From NCBI GenBank assembly GCA_027493055.1, contig JAPUDO010000046.1:186001-250000 (forward strand): a stretch of 64,000 bases of DNA, in the 5' to 3' direction. Every line of letters begins with the position of its first letter. Positions within the stretch are counted from its first letter, which is position 1. Made by a program: the position numbers and the translations under genes. The stretch comes from Niabella sp. Lineage in GTDB: Bacteria; Bacteroidota; Bacteroidia; Chitinophagales; Chitinophagaceae. Below, piece by piece: positions 16,443-25,832 of the stretch. Under the pieces are notes generated by a model. It ran no database searches and was not told the origin of the DNA. It worked only from the letters and a program-made list of their open reading frames with translations.

Positions 16443-17195
16443 ATGAAAAAGTATTACCTGTCCTTTCTCTGGCTTATCATTTTATGCAGCCTGCTTGCAG
16501 CTTGTAAAAAAGGAGATGCCGCAGGCTCCTCCGCCGGCGCCGGCGGCTCTACAGCAAGAATGACCATATCCGGAAACTATATGTACATTGTAAGCTCCAG
16601 TAAGCTGTACACTTACGATATCAGCCAGCCAGCCCAAACGGTATTGCTGAATGAGCAATATATAAGCTGGAACAATGTAGAAACCATTTTCCCTTACCGC
16701 GATAAATTATTCATAGGCTCGCAGCAAGGCATGTTTGTATTTGACAACAGTAATCCCAAAAGCCCTAAGCTACAGGGACAGGCGCAGCATTTCAGGGCCT
16801 GTGATCCGGTTGTGGCGGATAATGACTATGCTTATGTTACCCTGAGAAACTCAAATGCAGGATGTGGCGGCACATTGAACCAGCTGCAGATATATGACAT
16901 CCAGGGCAATAATATCCTTACCCCAAAGATGGTCAGCACCCTTGATATGCCCGAGCCTAATGGTTTGGGATATAAGGATGATGTACTGTATGTATGCCTG
17001 GGGATCAATGGCATGAATGTGATCAGCATTGCAGACAAAACAAAACCTGCTGTCTTAAAAACCATTACCGGTAATACTTTTATAGATGTTATTCCCTACA
17101 ACAACCTGCTTATAGCTTATATACAGGGAGGCATTGTGCTGTATGATATATCTACGCCTGCCAATCCGAAACTTTTATCTACCATCCAAAACTAA
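16443..17195 (+). CDS. LVIVD repeat lipoprotein
   Basis: A 250-residue lipoprotein, Cys at 21 (SLLAACKKGD), followed by a Gly/Ser/Ala-rich spacer (about 24-38). Five or so beta-repeats follow: NYMYIVSSSKLYTYDISQPAQ, DKLFIGSQQGMFVFDNSNPKSPKL, DNDYAYVTLRNSN, DVLYVCLGINGMNVISIADKTKP and LLIAYIQGGIVLYDISTPANPKLL. This is a small propeller-like surface or periplasmic protein, sister to the gene just upstream. Such pairs recur in Bacteroidota without an assigned task. Confidence 0.82.
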   Translation: MKKYYLSFLWLIILCSLLAACKKGDAAGSSAGAGGSTARMTISGNYMYIVSSSKLYTYDISQPAQTVLLNEQYISWNNVETIFPYRDKLFIGSQQGMFVFDNSNPKSPKLQGQAQHFRACDPVVADNDYAYVTLRNSNAGCGGTLNQLQIYDIQGNNILTPKMVSTLDMPEPNGLGYKDDVLYVCLGINGMNVISIADKTKPAVLKTITGNTFIDVIPYNNLLIAYIQGGIVLYDISTPANPKLLSTIQN

Positions 17196-17204
17196 CGATG
17201 ACAT

Positions 17205-18095
17205 ATGAAACATATTTTATCCATTTTATTTGTTGTATCCCTGTCCGCAACCGTTAGTGCACAGGATATTATTTATACCCGGAAGATCACTAATAAGCCA
17301 TCCATCAGCTGGACGGAAATAAAAGCCAAAGTAGTTGAAATTGACCTCAAGACCATCGTTTATAAAAAGACGGGGAACCCTGACGGGCCTGTGTACCGGC
17401 TTCATGTGGCAGATGTAGATTCTATCGTATTTGAGAATGGTACAGTAGAAGTATTTGAAAAGTCTATACGGAGGCATCCTTTTTCATCCAAAGACCCGGT
17501 GGCTGCATACGCCAGGCATACGGAAAGAAAAAGGCAAGAACAGGCCACATACAGGAATCTTCCTCCTAATATGCTAAGCGCCGGTATAGGTGTATGGGGC
17601 ACGCCGGAAGTATATTTTGTTTACTCCTCCTCTGCAGGAAGAAATGATAAAGCCACTTTCATTACCTATATTACTTTTGAAAGAATGATGGCCCGTCAGC
17701 GACTGGGCATCAATATTTCCCCCTTCATTGGCTGGAATCAAAGAGCATACGGGGCTTCGGTTACTGCCAGGGCCTATACTTCTAATGCAGGAAGGGTACG
17801 GTTTGGCTTAGGCCCTATGTACACTTTTTCCTCCCGGGACTGGAAAGGCACCTATTATGATGAAAAATCCCATATCTACGTCAGGAAAAACACCCGGGGT
17901 ATTGTATCTGCCCTCGCCTTTAATACCAACCTGCAGGTACATGTAAATCGCAGAACATTTATCTCCACTGAACTTTTTGTAGGCGGTGTTACGGGTTTTT
18001 CAAACAGGGAAAAGCATATTCCAGACAACTGGAAACATTATGACAATGAACATGTTTTTGTTGGAGCCAAACTGGGTGCGGGCATCAGGTTATAA
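17205..18095 (+). CDS. Secreted protein, probable outer-membrane barrel at the C-terminus
   Basis: A 296-residue protein with a signal peptide ending SATVSAQ (20). Residues about 20-85 (IIYTRKITNKPSISWTEIKAKVVEIDLKTIVYKK) look like a small beta domain that recurs in Bacteroidota proteins with text such as 'regulates expression from a carbon source' but is functionally uncharacterised. From about 125 onward, alternating strands (AGIGVWGTPEVYF, TFITYITFERMMARQRLGINISPFIGW, VRFGLGPMYTF, VFVGAKLGAGIRL) suggest an eight-stranded barrel. It is third in the LVIVD lipoprotein unit and may anchor those lipoproteins. Confidence 0.7.
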   Translation: MKHILSILFVVSLSATVSAQDIIYTRKITNKPSISWTEIKAKVVEIDLKTIVYKKTGNPDGPVYRLHVADVDSIVFENGTVEVFEKSIRRHPFSSKDPVAAYARHTERKRQEQATYRNLPPNMLSAGIGVWGTPEVYFVYSSSAGRNDKATFITYITFERMMARQRLGINISPFIGWNQRAYGASVTARAYTSNAGRVRFGLGPMYTFSSRDWKGTYYDEKSHIYVRKNTRGIVSALAFNTNLQVHVNRRTFISTELFVGGVTGFSNREKHIPDNWKHYDNEHVFVGAKLGAGIRL

Positions 18096-18121
18096 CCCTG
18101 GTTCCAGGCAATAAACATGAA

Positions 18122-19225
18122 TTATTCAAACCTGTTAAGCACTTCTACAACCTTGTAAATATCCTCAGCAGTATGAGCATAGGAACAAGGTAAGCTTAAA
18201 GTAGTACTGTGTATTTCTTCGGAAACAGGAAAGCTTTGTCCCTGTAATACGGATTTTAATGCTTTTTGCCGGTGTGGCGGCTCGGGATAATGAATTTCTG
18301 TACCAATACCGCTTGCCGCAAGAAAGTCTTTCAGCTCATTTCTTTTCTTATGCCTGATATTAAATATGTGATAAACGTTAAAATAGTCATCGTGCCTGTA
18401 TGGCAGTATATACCGGGAATCCAGATTTTTAAAATAAATATCAGCCAGTTTTCGTTTGTGCTCATTGATATCATTAAGATAAGCAAGCTTTATATTTAAA
18501 AAAGCTGCCTGTATTTCATCAAGCCTTGAATTGTATCCTACCACTTCATTATAATACTTTATACCTGAGCCATAGTTACGTAATTTTTTTAGCTGATCTG
18601 CGTGGGTTACTGTTTTACATAGAATGGCACCTGCATCTCCCAAAGCTCCCAGGTTCTTTGTTGGATAAAAGCTAAAAGCACCATAATGTCCAAAAGTGCC
18701 TGCTAACCGGCCTTTATAGCGTGCTCCGTGAGCCTGGGCACAATCTTCAATTACCAAAAGATTATACTTTTCTGAAATAGAAAGCAAAGTATCCATTTCA
18801 CAACATTGCCCGTATAAATGCACTACCATTAATGCTACAGTGTTTTTTGTTACATGCTGCTCAACAATTTCCGGATCTATATTATATGTAAGCTTATCCG
18901 GCTCCACTAATACCGGTACCAGTCCGCAATGAAGGATTGATAGTATGGTGGCGATATAGGTATTTGAGGGAACCAGCACCTCGCTGCCTGCTGGAAAATT
19001 ATGATTTTTGAGCGGTAATATAAGTGCATCCAGCCCGCTGGCAACGCCTATGGCAAATGGAACATTGTGCCAGAACGCAAAAGCCTTTTCGAATATTTGC
19101 ACTTCTTGTCCTAAAATATACCAACCTCGCGAAATAAATTCATCAAACTTAGTTTTAAATGCGTCTTCAAAGCGTTGATTAAGGACTTTGAGATTCTCGT
19201 AAGGTATTGTTATTGTAGGGTTCAT
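18122..19225 (-). CDS. DegT/DnrJ/EryC1 family PLP sugar aminotransferase (FdtB/QdtB type)
   Basis: A 367-residue aminotransferase, start at 19225 (MNPTITIPYENL); the frame stays open upstream inside the previous gene. Motifs: GVASGLDALIL (about 60-70), PSNTYIATILSILHCGLVPV, ATP-free PLP pocket VIEDCAQAHGA (about 158-168) and the PLP lysine in FSFYPTKNLGALGDAG (Lys190). It converts a dTDP-3-keto-6-deoxyhexose to the 3-amino sugar. The preceding gene, overlapping by 47 bp, is a matching 3,4-ketoisomerase, which makes a 3-amino-3,6-dideoxyhexose the likely product. The N-acetyltransferase and the rmlAB genes that usually accompany it are not in the window. Confidence 0.9.
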   Translation of the reverse strand: MNPTITIPYENLKVLNQRFEDAFKTKFDEFISRGWYILGQEVQIFEKAFAFWHNVPFAIGVASGLDALILPLKNHNFPAGSEVLVPSNTYIATILSILHCGLVPVLVEPDKLTYNIDPEIVEQHVTKNTVALMVVHLYGQCCEMDTLLSISEKYNLLVIEDCAQAHGARYKGRLAGTFGHYGAFSFYPTKNLGALGDAGAILCKTVTHADQLKKLRNYGSGIKYYNEVVGYNSRLDEIQAAFLNIKLAYLNDINEHKRKLADIYFKNLDSRYILPYRHDDYFNVYHIFNIRHKKRNELKDFLAASGIGTEIHYPEPPHRQKALKSVLQGQSFPVSEEIHSTTLSLPCSYAHTAEDIYKVVEVLNRFE

Positions 19226-19574
19226 AAATATAGTCTGAAGGATCGAAGGCTGTAGATGCAAGCACCAGCAAAATAGCGTCCGGTGTAAAATCGTGCATAA
19301 CATGCCAATCTTCCGGCTCTAATATTAAACATTTTTCAGGGTCATCCAGTGCAAAAACCTCCTTAACGCTGCCATTATGGTTTGTAATTGTGCAACTCCC
19401 CTGAATACAAATAGCAGCTTGCCGGGTAGTATGGTGCCTGTGCCCTCCTCTGTCGGAGCTGTCTACTCCGTAAATGTAGAAAAGCCTTTTTATTTCAAAA
19501 GGCACCACAGAGTCCAGAACAGTTAATATTCCGCGCGAATCCTTAAATGTTTTTATTTGTAACAGTTGAGCCAT
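19179..19574 (-). CDS. dTDP-4-dehydro-6-deoxyglucose 3,4-ketoisomerase (FdtA/QdtA-like cupin)
   Basis: A 131-residue single-domain cupin of the FdtA/QdtA family, which moves the keto group of dTDP-4-keto-6-deoxyglucose from C4 to C3. Family marks are the opening FKDSRGILTVLDS, FEIKRLFYIYGVDSSDRGGHRHH (His45, His47, His48 in the catalytic pocket), TTRQAAICIQGSCTI and LEPEDWHVMHDFTPDAILLVLASTAFDPSDYIYEP. Its 3' end overlaps the aminotransferase start (19179-19225) and its start overlaps the end of the glycosyltransferase (19543-19574), so translation of the three is probably coupled. FdtA and QdtA cannot be told apart by eye. Confidence 0.88.
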   Translation of the reverse strand: MAQLLQIKTFKDSRGILTVLDSVVPFEIKRLFYIYGVDSSDRGGHRHHTTRQAAICIQGSCTITNHNGSVKEVFALDDPEKCLILEPEDWHVMHDFTPDAILLVLASTAFDPSDYIYEPYNNNTLRESQSP

Positions 19575-20415
19575 CTCTAATTATATTATCAAGAACATCC
19601 AAGATACGTCTATCAGAGTTATAATCAAACTTTCTTCCAAATAACATGGGAGTGGATCTTAGATTTTGTTCATCTTCTATACCCAAAATTTTTGGATGAC
19701 TGCCACCGCCTGACCAATCTATATATCTATAATTGTTGTTCACAACACGGTCACGGTATTCAGAATTGAGCAATACCGTTTGAAAAGCAAACTCATCTGA
19801 CCCCCATGTATATCTAAAGTAAGTATTAAGTTTCTTATCGTTCATTATTTTATCAGTCACATACAAAGCACATTCGGGGCTTAGCATCCAAAACATGGAG
19901 TCTCCATACGGGTGATAATTGTAAGGCAAAGATCTGGAAGGTAAGATACTATTTACAACTCTTTCCAGGAAATGCATTGCCGGAAAACGGAAATTCACAA
20001 ATGAATATTCTTTTACGCGCTTCAATCCTTCCGGCCACTCATGTACATAGCTTTTATAAGCCAGAAACTCTTTACCTCTGTTCCTTTTAAAAAAGTCAAA
20101 AATAAAACTTGCTGATTTAAGCGGGTAATCCTGACCACTCAAGAAATTAATGTACTGGTATTTTTTCCCGGTACTGCAAATTTCACGAATACATTTAAAA
20201 GTTGCCAGAATTGTATTATAACCGGCCCACCTCACATCTTCCCGGTTTTTAATAAGAAAAACATTAGGCAGGCTGGAGAGATATAAGTAAGGTTTAATAT
20301 CTATTTTTTTATCTACATGAATAAAAAAATCAAAACCGGGATGGCTCATCATTTTAATCAATCGCTCCGTCAAAAGGGGGCATGTATATGTCATTATTAG
20401 GTGAGCAATATTCAT
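19543..20415 (-). CDS. GT14-like (core-2/I-branching type) glycosyltransferase
   Basis: A 290-residue cytosolic or peripheral enzyme. I chose the ATG at 20415 (MNIAHLIMTYTCP), which matches the usual start of the family. Marks include FDFFIHVDKKID (about 29-40), NREDVRWAGYNTILATFKCI, YQYINFLSGQDYPLKS, DSMFWMLSPECALYV and the acceptor region FRYTWGSDEFAFQTVLLNS. It probably transfers a sugar, perhaps the amino sugar made by the next two genes, onto a surface glycan or glycoprotein; that link is inference from the overlapping frames. It lies 49 bp after infC, a gap short enough for co-transcription. Confidence 0.85.
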   Translation of the reverse strand: MNIAHLIMTYTCPLLTERLIKMMSHPGFDFFIHVDKKIDIKPYLYLSSLPNVFLIKNREDVRWAGYNTILATFKCIREICSTGKKYQYINFLSGQDYPLKSASFIFDFFKRNRGKEFLAYKSYVHEWPEGLKRVKEYSFVNFRFPAMHFLERVVNSILPSRSLPYNYHPYGDSMFWMLSPECALYVTDKIMNDKKLNTYFRYTWGSDEFAFQTVLLNSEYRDRVVNNNYRYIDWSGGGSHPKILGIEDEQNLRSTPMLFGRKFDYNSDRRILDVLDNIIRDGSTVTNKNI

Positions 20416-20464
20416 AAGCGGTCCAAAACAAACAGCAAGTGTTACAATTAAAAATGTTAAGTAT

Positions 20465-21094
20465 TTATTTTTTCTTCGCCGCTGCTTTTGGAGCAATCAT
20501 GGCCAGCATCCTCCGGCCTTCCAGCTTCGGCATATTTTCCAATGAACCAAACTCTGCCAGCCTCTCTGCAAATTTTAAAAGCAACAGCTGCCCTCTGTCC
20601 TGGAACTGGATGGCCCGGCCTTTAAACTGAACATAAGCTTTTACTTTATTGCCCTCTTTTAAAAAACCTTCGGCATGCTTCGCTTTGAAATCAAAATCGT
20701 GGTCATCAGTATTAGGCGTAAAACGTATTTCCTTGATCTCTGTGGCCTTACTTTTGGCCTTCATTTCCTTTTCTTTCTTCTTCTTGTCGTAAAGGAACTT
20801 ATTATAATCAATGATCTTACACACGGGCGGATCTGCCGTTGGAGATATCTCCACTAAGTCCAGCTCCTGTTGCTGGGCAATTTTTAACGCCTCCTGGGTA
20901 GAATAAATTCCTACCTCTACATTATCCCCCACAAGCCTCACCTGTGGTACCCTGATATGGTGATTAATCCGGTGCTCAGCTTCTTTTTGTGGTAAACGTC
21001 CTCTGAAGTTTCCTTTTGGTTTATTACCTCCCGGCCTGTAAGGGCCACCCGCGCCAGGCGGACGGTTAAAGATAGGTTTTTGTGGTACTGCCAT
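20465..21094 (-). CDS. infC: Translation initiation factor IF-3
   Basis: A 209-residue IF-3 that binds the 30S subunit and checks start-codon pairing. It has a Pro/Gly/Arg-rich N-terminal extension (1-36), then HRINHHIRVPQVRLVGDNVEVGIYSTQEALKIAQQQELDLVEISPTADPPVCKIIDYNKFLYD (N-domain), a Lys-rich linker and the C-domain IKEIRFTPNTDDHDFDFKAKHAEGFLKEGNKVKAYVQFKGRAIQF. The start here is ATG rather than the rare codon used in E. coli. The usual neighbours are thrS upstream and rpmI-rplT downstream; here thrS is about 8 kb away on the same strand and rpmI/rplT are absent, their place taken by sugar genes. Confidence 0.96.
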   Translation of the reverse strand: MAVPQKPIFNRPPGAGGPYRPGGNKPKGNFRGRLPQKEAEHRINHHIRVPQVRLVGDNVEVGIYSTQEALKIAQQQELDLVEISPTADPPVCKIIDYNKFLYDKKKKEKEMKAKSKATEIKEIRFTPNTDDHDFDFKAKHAEGFLKEGNKVKAYVQFKGRAIQFQDRGQLLLLKFAERLAEFGSLENMPKLEGRRMLAMIAPKAAAKKK

Positions 21095-21186
21095 CTAAAA
21101 ATAATTCGTTATGCTTCCCCCGCACAGAAGCACTATTTATTGCTTTTTTTAATGCCATGCGGGAATGACATGTTAAAAGATTTTCA

Positions 21187-21217
21187 CAAAGATGGGGATT
21201 AAACTTAGTATTCCAAT
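21187..21217 (-). promoter_or_regulatory. Possible infC promoter
   Basis: Read on the minus strand, ATTGG (21213-21217) lies 19 bp before CATCTTTG (21187-21194), close to the Bacteroidota TTTG/TAnnTTTG pattern with one mismatch in each box. It would give a leader of about 85 nt. The 292-bp gap 21095-21386 holds nothing else I can name. Confidence 0.3.
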
Positions 21218-21386
21218 TTTATTTTAACAGATTTATTTAAGCAATGGCGCTGCCAACATTTAGGGGCATACTAAATCTTTTTGCTGATTTTTAATCCTTT
21301 ACGCCGGACAGGTATCTTTTACCCCGACAGTGACAAAGAAAAGAAAAAAAGTGCAATGCCGGGCTAAAAACTTTTATGCAGCCGTT

Positions 21387-24300
21387 TTAATGATGCTGCT
21401 TCTTAAGTTTTCTACGATAACTGATCTTTGTAATAAGCACATACAACACCGGAACTACAAATATGGCCAGCGATGTAGCAGCCAGCATTCCTCCAAAAAC
21501 GGTCCATCCAATGGTATTACGGCTTACCGATGCGGCTCCCGTAGCTAACATCAGCGGCACTACCCCTAATATAAACGCAAGCGATGTCATAATAATCGGC
21601 CGTAAACGCAGCCTTACTGCTTTTAATGTAGCTTGTACAACATCGGTTCCGCTATCAACCCGCTCCTTGGCAAATTCTACGATCAGAATGGCATTTTTTG
21701 CTGCCAGTCCTATCAACGTAATGAGCCCGATTTGTGCATAAACATTATTAGACAGCTTGGGTAAAAGAATTAAGGTGAGGATAGAGCCAAACGCCCCTAT
21801 CGGCACCGCTAACAATACGGAAAATGGTACACTCCAGCTTTCATATAAGGCGGCCAGGAACAGGAACACAAATATGATTGAGATGGCAAAAATGGTGGTT
21901 TGCTGTCCTCCGGCTGCTATCTCTTCCCGGCTCATTCCGGAAAACTCATACCCGTATCCCGCAGGCAGTGTTTTAGCCACTTCCCTTAATGCTTCAATTG
22001 CCTGCCCACTGCTGTAACCATCTTTAGGCGTACCATTTATTTCTACAGACCGGTAGCCGTTGTAATGCGAGATCACCGCCGGAGCCTCTATTACTTTTGT
22101 AGTGATCAGGTTGCGTAAAGGTACCATACCCCCTAAACTGTTACGTACATAAAAACCGTTCAAACTTTCCAGGGAGCCCCGGTAAACACTTTCAGCCTGC
22201 GTCATCACACGGAAGTTTCGTCCATAAAGGTTAAAATCATTTACATAGCTGCTGCCTAAAAAATTAGAGAGCGTGGTGTATGCTTCTGCCACATTCACCC
22301 CCATTTTTTTGGCCAGCTCTTTATTTATATCTACCTGGTAGCTGGGCGTACGCGCATTAAAGAAGGTATATGCCCTGCCAATAGCAGGTTGTGCGTTCAG
22401 CTGCTGCAGGAATTTATTGGCAACGGTTTCAAATTGTTTAATATCATCAGTAGTTCCTTTTTGCTGTAACTGGAAAGAGAAACCGGCGGTAGCCCCCAAA
22501 CCCGGAATGGCAGGAGGAGCAATAGGAAGCACCCTCGCCTCCCTGATATCGCTGGTGGCGCCCATGATCTTACCAATTACTGCCTGCACATCTTTGCCTT
22601 TACCTTTCCGTTCGGCCCAGGGTTTCAGGCGTACGAACATAGTACCTACATTCGACTTCATGCTAAAGCTAATAACATTCAGCCCGGCAATACCTCCCAC
22701 GACCGCTACTTCCGGAATTTGCTGTACCCGGCCCATAATATCCTTCATCATGGCAATGTTGCGGGTAGTACTGGTAGCCTCCGGCATTTCATAAGTCACA
22801 AACATCCGGCCCTCATCTTCGGTAGGTATAAACCCGGTAGGTTTGGTCTTAAACAGAAATACCAGTCCTATCACCAGCACTACCATCATCACCAGTACAT
22901 AAGGTGTATGGCGGATCCAGTTGCCCACAGCTTTGGTGTACCCTCTTGTTAACCTGTGGAACCACCTGTTAAAGTTATAGAAGAACCGTTCCAGCCAGTT
23001 CATTTTTTCAGGGTTGGTTTTAGTAGGCTTTAACATCAGCATACATAAAGCAGGTGTAAGCGACAGGGCCACAAATGCAGACAGCAATACTGAAATGGCA
23101 ATAGTAATAGCAAACTGCTGGTATAATCGTCCCACAATTCCGGGTATAAATCCTACCGGCACAAACACTGCCGCCAATATGAGCGCAATAGCAATTACCG
23201 GCGCTGATATTTCTTTCATGGCTTTAATGGTGGCAGCTTTAGGGGTCATTCCATGGTCTATGTGGTGCTGAATAGCTTCTACTACTACAATAGCATCATC
23301 CACCACAATACCAATAGCCAATACAAAGGCAAATAAGGTAAGCGTGTTAATGGTAAAACCCAGCAGGCTAAAAAATATGAACGTACCGATCAATGATACA
23401 GGAATAGCCAATACGGGTATCAAAGTGGCTCTCCAGCTTTGCAGGAATAAGAAAACCACCAGCACCACCAGTATAAGCGCTTCTACCAGTGTTTGCAAAA
23501 CCTCGTTGATAGACACTTTTACCACGGTTGCTGATTCGTTGGGAATAGCAAAATCTATGTCTTTAGGAAACGCAGGGCGCATTTCTTCGAGGGTTTTCAT
23601 AATACCATTGTAGGTACTAAGCGTGTTGGCTCCCGGTGCCTGGTATATCAATAAAAACGCCGATGGACTGCCGTTCACAAAAGCGTTACCGCTATAATCA
23701 AATTTTCCCAGCTCAATCTTAGCCACGTCTTTCAGGTACACAAGGCTGCCATCAGCAGGCCTGGTACGTACTACTATGTTTTCAAATTGCTCCGGTGTGT
23801 TAATACGGCTATTGGTAAGCACGCTATACTCAAATGTTTGCTGCGCCTGCTGCGGGTTGCCTCCTACTGTACCTGCCGCTACCTGCAGATTTTGCTCCTG
23901 CAAAGCAGCATTGACTTCTGCCGGTGTAATGCCAAGAGCGGCCATCTTTTCCGGGTTAAGCCATACCCTCATACTAAAATCATCTGCCCGTGAAAAGATA
24001 TCACCCACACCTTTTACGCGCAGCAGGGCATCTTTTACATAAAGGTTTACATAGTTGCCGATAAAAGTAGCATCGTGCGAGCCTTTGGGAGAATAAAAAG
24101 CCAGCACCATCATAATGCTTGGGTTACGCTTGCGAACCGTAAGACCCAGTCTTTTCAGGGCATCTGGCAAGGTAGGTTCTGCCACACTGGTACGGTTTTG
24201 CACATCAAGCGTGGCAATGTTAATATCGGTACCCACTTCAAAGTTTACAGTAATGCTGCTTTGCCCGCTGCTGGTACTGTTACTGGTCATATAGGTCATG

Positions 24301-24524
24301 CCCGGTGTACCATTGATCTGTGTTTCAATAGCAGTGGTAGTGGTTTGCTCTACTGTTTGTGCATCGGCGCCGGTATAGTTGCCCGATACAGAAACTGTGG
24401 GCGGTGAAATATCGGGATACTGCGCTACAGGCAAATTGATCAAACTGATAACACCTACCAGCACAATAACAACTGAAATAACAATGGCTGTTACCGGTCT
24501 TTTTATAAATACGTCTGCGATCAT
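21387..24524 (-). CDS. RND-family multidrug efflux permease (HAE1/AcrB type)
   Basis: A 1045-residue inner-membrane proton-driven pump that expels hydrophobic compounds through a periplasmic adaptor and an outer-membrane channel. The first membrane helix (FIKRPVTAIVISVVIVLVGVISLINLPVAQYPDISPPTV) and the GxxxD region AFVLAIGIVVDDAIVVVEAI, with the paired Asp of the proton relay near 407-408, are present, as is the repeated second half ending with GLAAKNAILIVEFAKE. Length is normal. It is the last gene of a minus-strand operon (outer-membrane factor, adaptor, pump). 165 bp separate it from the adaptor gene; I see no feature there. Confidence 0.95.
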   Translation of the reverse strand: MIADVFIKRPVTAIVISVVIVLVGVISLINLPVAQYPDISPPTVSVSGNYTGADAQTVEQTTTTAIETQINGTPGMTYMTSNSTSSGQSSITVNFEVGTDINIATLDVQNRTSVAEPTLPDALKRLGLTVRKRNPSIMMVLAFYSPKGSHDATFIGNYVNLYVKDALLRVKGVGDIFSRADDFSMRVWLNPEKMAALGITPAEVNAALQEQNLQVAAGTVGGNPQQAQQTFEYSVLTNSRINTPEQFENIVVRTRPADGSLVYLKDVAKIELGKFDYSGNAFVNGSPSAFLLIYQAPGANTLSTYNGIMKTLEEMRPAFPKDIDFAIPNESATVVKVSINEVLQTLVEALILVVLVVFLFLQSWRATLIPVLAIPVSLIGTFIFFSLLGFTINTLTLFAFVLAIGIVVDDAIVVVEAIQHHIDHGMTPKAATIKAMKEISAPVIAIALILAAVFVPVGFIPGIVGRLYQQFAITIAISVLLSAFVALSLTPALCMLMLKPTKTNPEKMNWLERFFYNFNRWFHRLTRGYTKAVGNWIRHTPYVLVMMVVLVIGLVFLFKTKPTGFIPTEDEGRMFVTYEMPEATSTTRNIAMMKDIMGRVQQIPEVAVVGGIAGLNVISFSMKSNVGTMFVRLKPWAERKGKGKDVQAVIGKIMGATSDIREARVLPIAPPAIPGLGATAGFSFQLQQKGTTDDIKQFETVANKFLQQLNAQPAIGRAYTFFNARTPSYQVDINKELAKKMGVNVAEAYTTLSNFLGSSYVNDFNLYGRNFRVMTQAESVYRGSLESLNGFYVRNSLGGMVPLRNLITTKVIEAPAVISHYNGYRSVEINGTPKDGYSSGQAIEALREVAKTLPAGYGYEFSGMSREEIAAGGQQTTIFAISIIFVFLFLAALYESWSVPFSVLLAVPIGAFGSILTLILLPKLSNNVYAQIGLITLIGLAAKNAILIVEFAKERVDSGTDVVQATLKAVRLRLRPIIMTSLAFILGVVPLMLATGAASVSRNTIGWTVFGGMLAATSLAIFVVPVLYVLITKISYRRKLKKQHH

Positions 24525-24689
24525 GAAGTGTATTTTAGATGACAGCTGGCAGTTGACTGATGACAGTTTGTGTCAGGTACAGCGCAACTGCAATACTATC
24601 TGCTTATTTTTTGTATCAGAGATTGAGATTTACGGCTCCCTGTTCCCTACACACCGGTTCCTGCCAATTGCCGCCCTTTCTTTGCGAAC

Positions 24690-25808
24690 TTATTTCTTAA
24701 CATTTGATGTATCGGCGGTAACTACAGCACCTTCTCTAAGATTCTGAACACCCTCTACTACTATAGTCTCACCGGCCTGAAGCCCTTCCTTAATCAAAAC
24801 ATTAGCACCTATCTGTGTGCTTAAGGAAACCCTGCGCTGGGATACTTTGCTGCTATCGCCCACCACATACACAAAAAACTCGCCCAGCTGTTCGGTAACG
24901 GCTTTGTAAGGGATCATGGTAGAGCGGGAAGATGCAGCGTTCAGGACTCTCACGGTTCCGCTCATCCCTGCTTTAAGCAGATGGTTATTATTAGGGAATA
25001 TCAGCCTTACTTTAATAGCGCCTGTTTGCGGGTCAACCGCCCTGTCTATAATCTGTAATTTACCATGCTGGGGATATACATCATCCCCAAAAGCCAGCGA
25101 AAAAGTGGAATCTATAAGCCCCTTGCTACTCTGTAATTTAGAGAACCTGTAAATTTCTTTTTGATCAACTACAAAATCCGCCGCCATCGGATCATCGGTA
25201 GATACAGTATTTAATATAGTTTGCCCGGCCACTACCGAAGTTCCCAAACGTACCTGCGAAATACCAATAGTGCCACTGAAGGGTGCATAAATGGTTGCAA
25301 AGCCCACATTGGCACGCACGGCATTAGCCTGGGCTTTGGCCGCAGCCAGTTGTTTCTGTGCAGCAGCTAAGGCTGCATCTGCATAATCCACCTGTTGCCT
25401 GGCAATGGCGTCCTGTTTGTCCAGGGCATGGTAACGTTCAGCATCTTTCTGGGCTTTAATAACATTGGTCTCCTGCACCGCCACCTGTGCCAAAGCCGCC
25501 TCGTAATTGGCCTGGTAGGTTTGTTGATCTATGGTATATAGCTTCTGACCTTTACCCACTTTATCACCATCCTTAAAATGGATACCGGTAATATAGCCTG
25601 TAACCTGGGGTCTGATCTCTGACTGGTTTAGCGGTACCAGCGTTGCCGGGTATTCATCATAATAAGTAGCGTTGCCGCTTTCTGACACCTGTACTACCTT
25701 AACAGGAATTGCGGCATTCATTGGAGCCGTGGGTGCCTGTTCCTTGCTTTTACAGGCTACTAATAACAATAAAAAAAGTGAGAATATGGAAACCCTTGTG
25801 ATGATCAT
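24690..25808 (-). CDS. RND efflux periplasmic adaptor (membrane fusion) lipoprotein
   Basis: A 372-residue adaptor; the signal ends FLLLLVACKSK with the lipidated Cys at 19. The lipoyl-like halves flank a coiled-coil hairpin: QVTGYITGIHFKDGDKVGKGQKLYTID, then QANYEAALAQVAVQETNVIKAQKDAERY and ALAAAQKQLAAAKAQANAVRANVGFATIYAPFSGTIG. Beta-barrel and membrane-proximal domains follow. It bridges the pump to the outer-membrane channel gene just upstream (24 bp gap). Substrate range cannot be judged. Confidence 0.94.
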   Translation of the reverse strand: MIITRVSIFSLFLLLLVACKSKEQAPTAPMNAAIPVKVVQVSESGNATYYDEYPATLVPLNQSEIRPQVTGYITGIHFKDGDKVGKGQKLYTIDQQTYQANYEAALAQVAVQETNVIKAQKDAERYHALDKQDAIARQQVDYADAALAAAQKQLAAAKAQANAVRANVGFATIYAPFSGTIGISQVRLGTSVVAGQTILNTVSTDDPMAADFVVDQKEIYRFSKLQSSKGLIDSTFSLAFGDDVYPQHGKLQIIDRAVDPQTGAIKVRLIFPNNNHLLKAGMSGTVRVLNAASSRSTMIPYKAVTEQLGEFFVYVVGDSSKVSQRRVSLSTQIGANVLIKEGLQAGETIVVEGVQNLREGAVVTADTSNVKK

Positions 25809-25832
25809 CTTTATTTATTTTCGTTTGACTTA

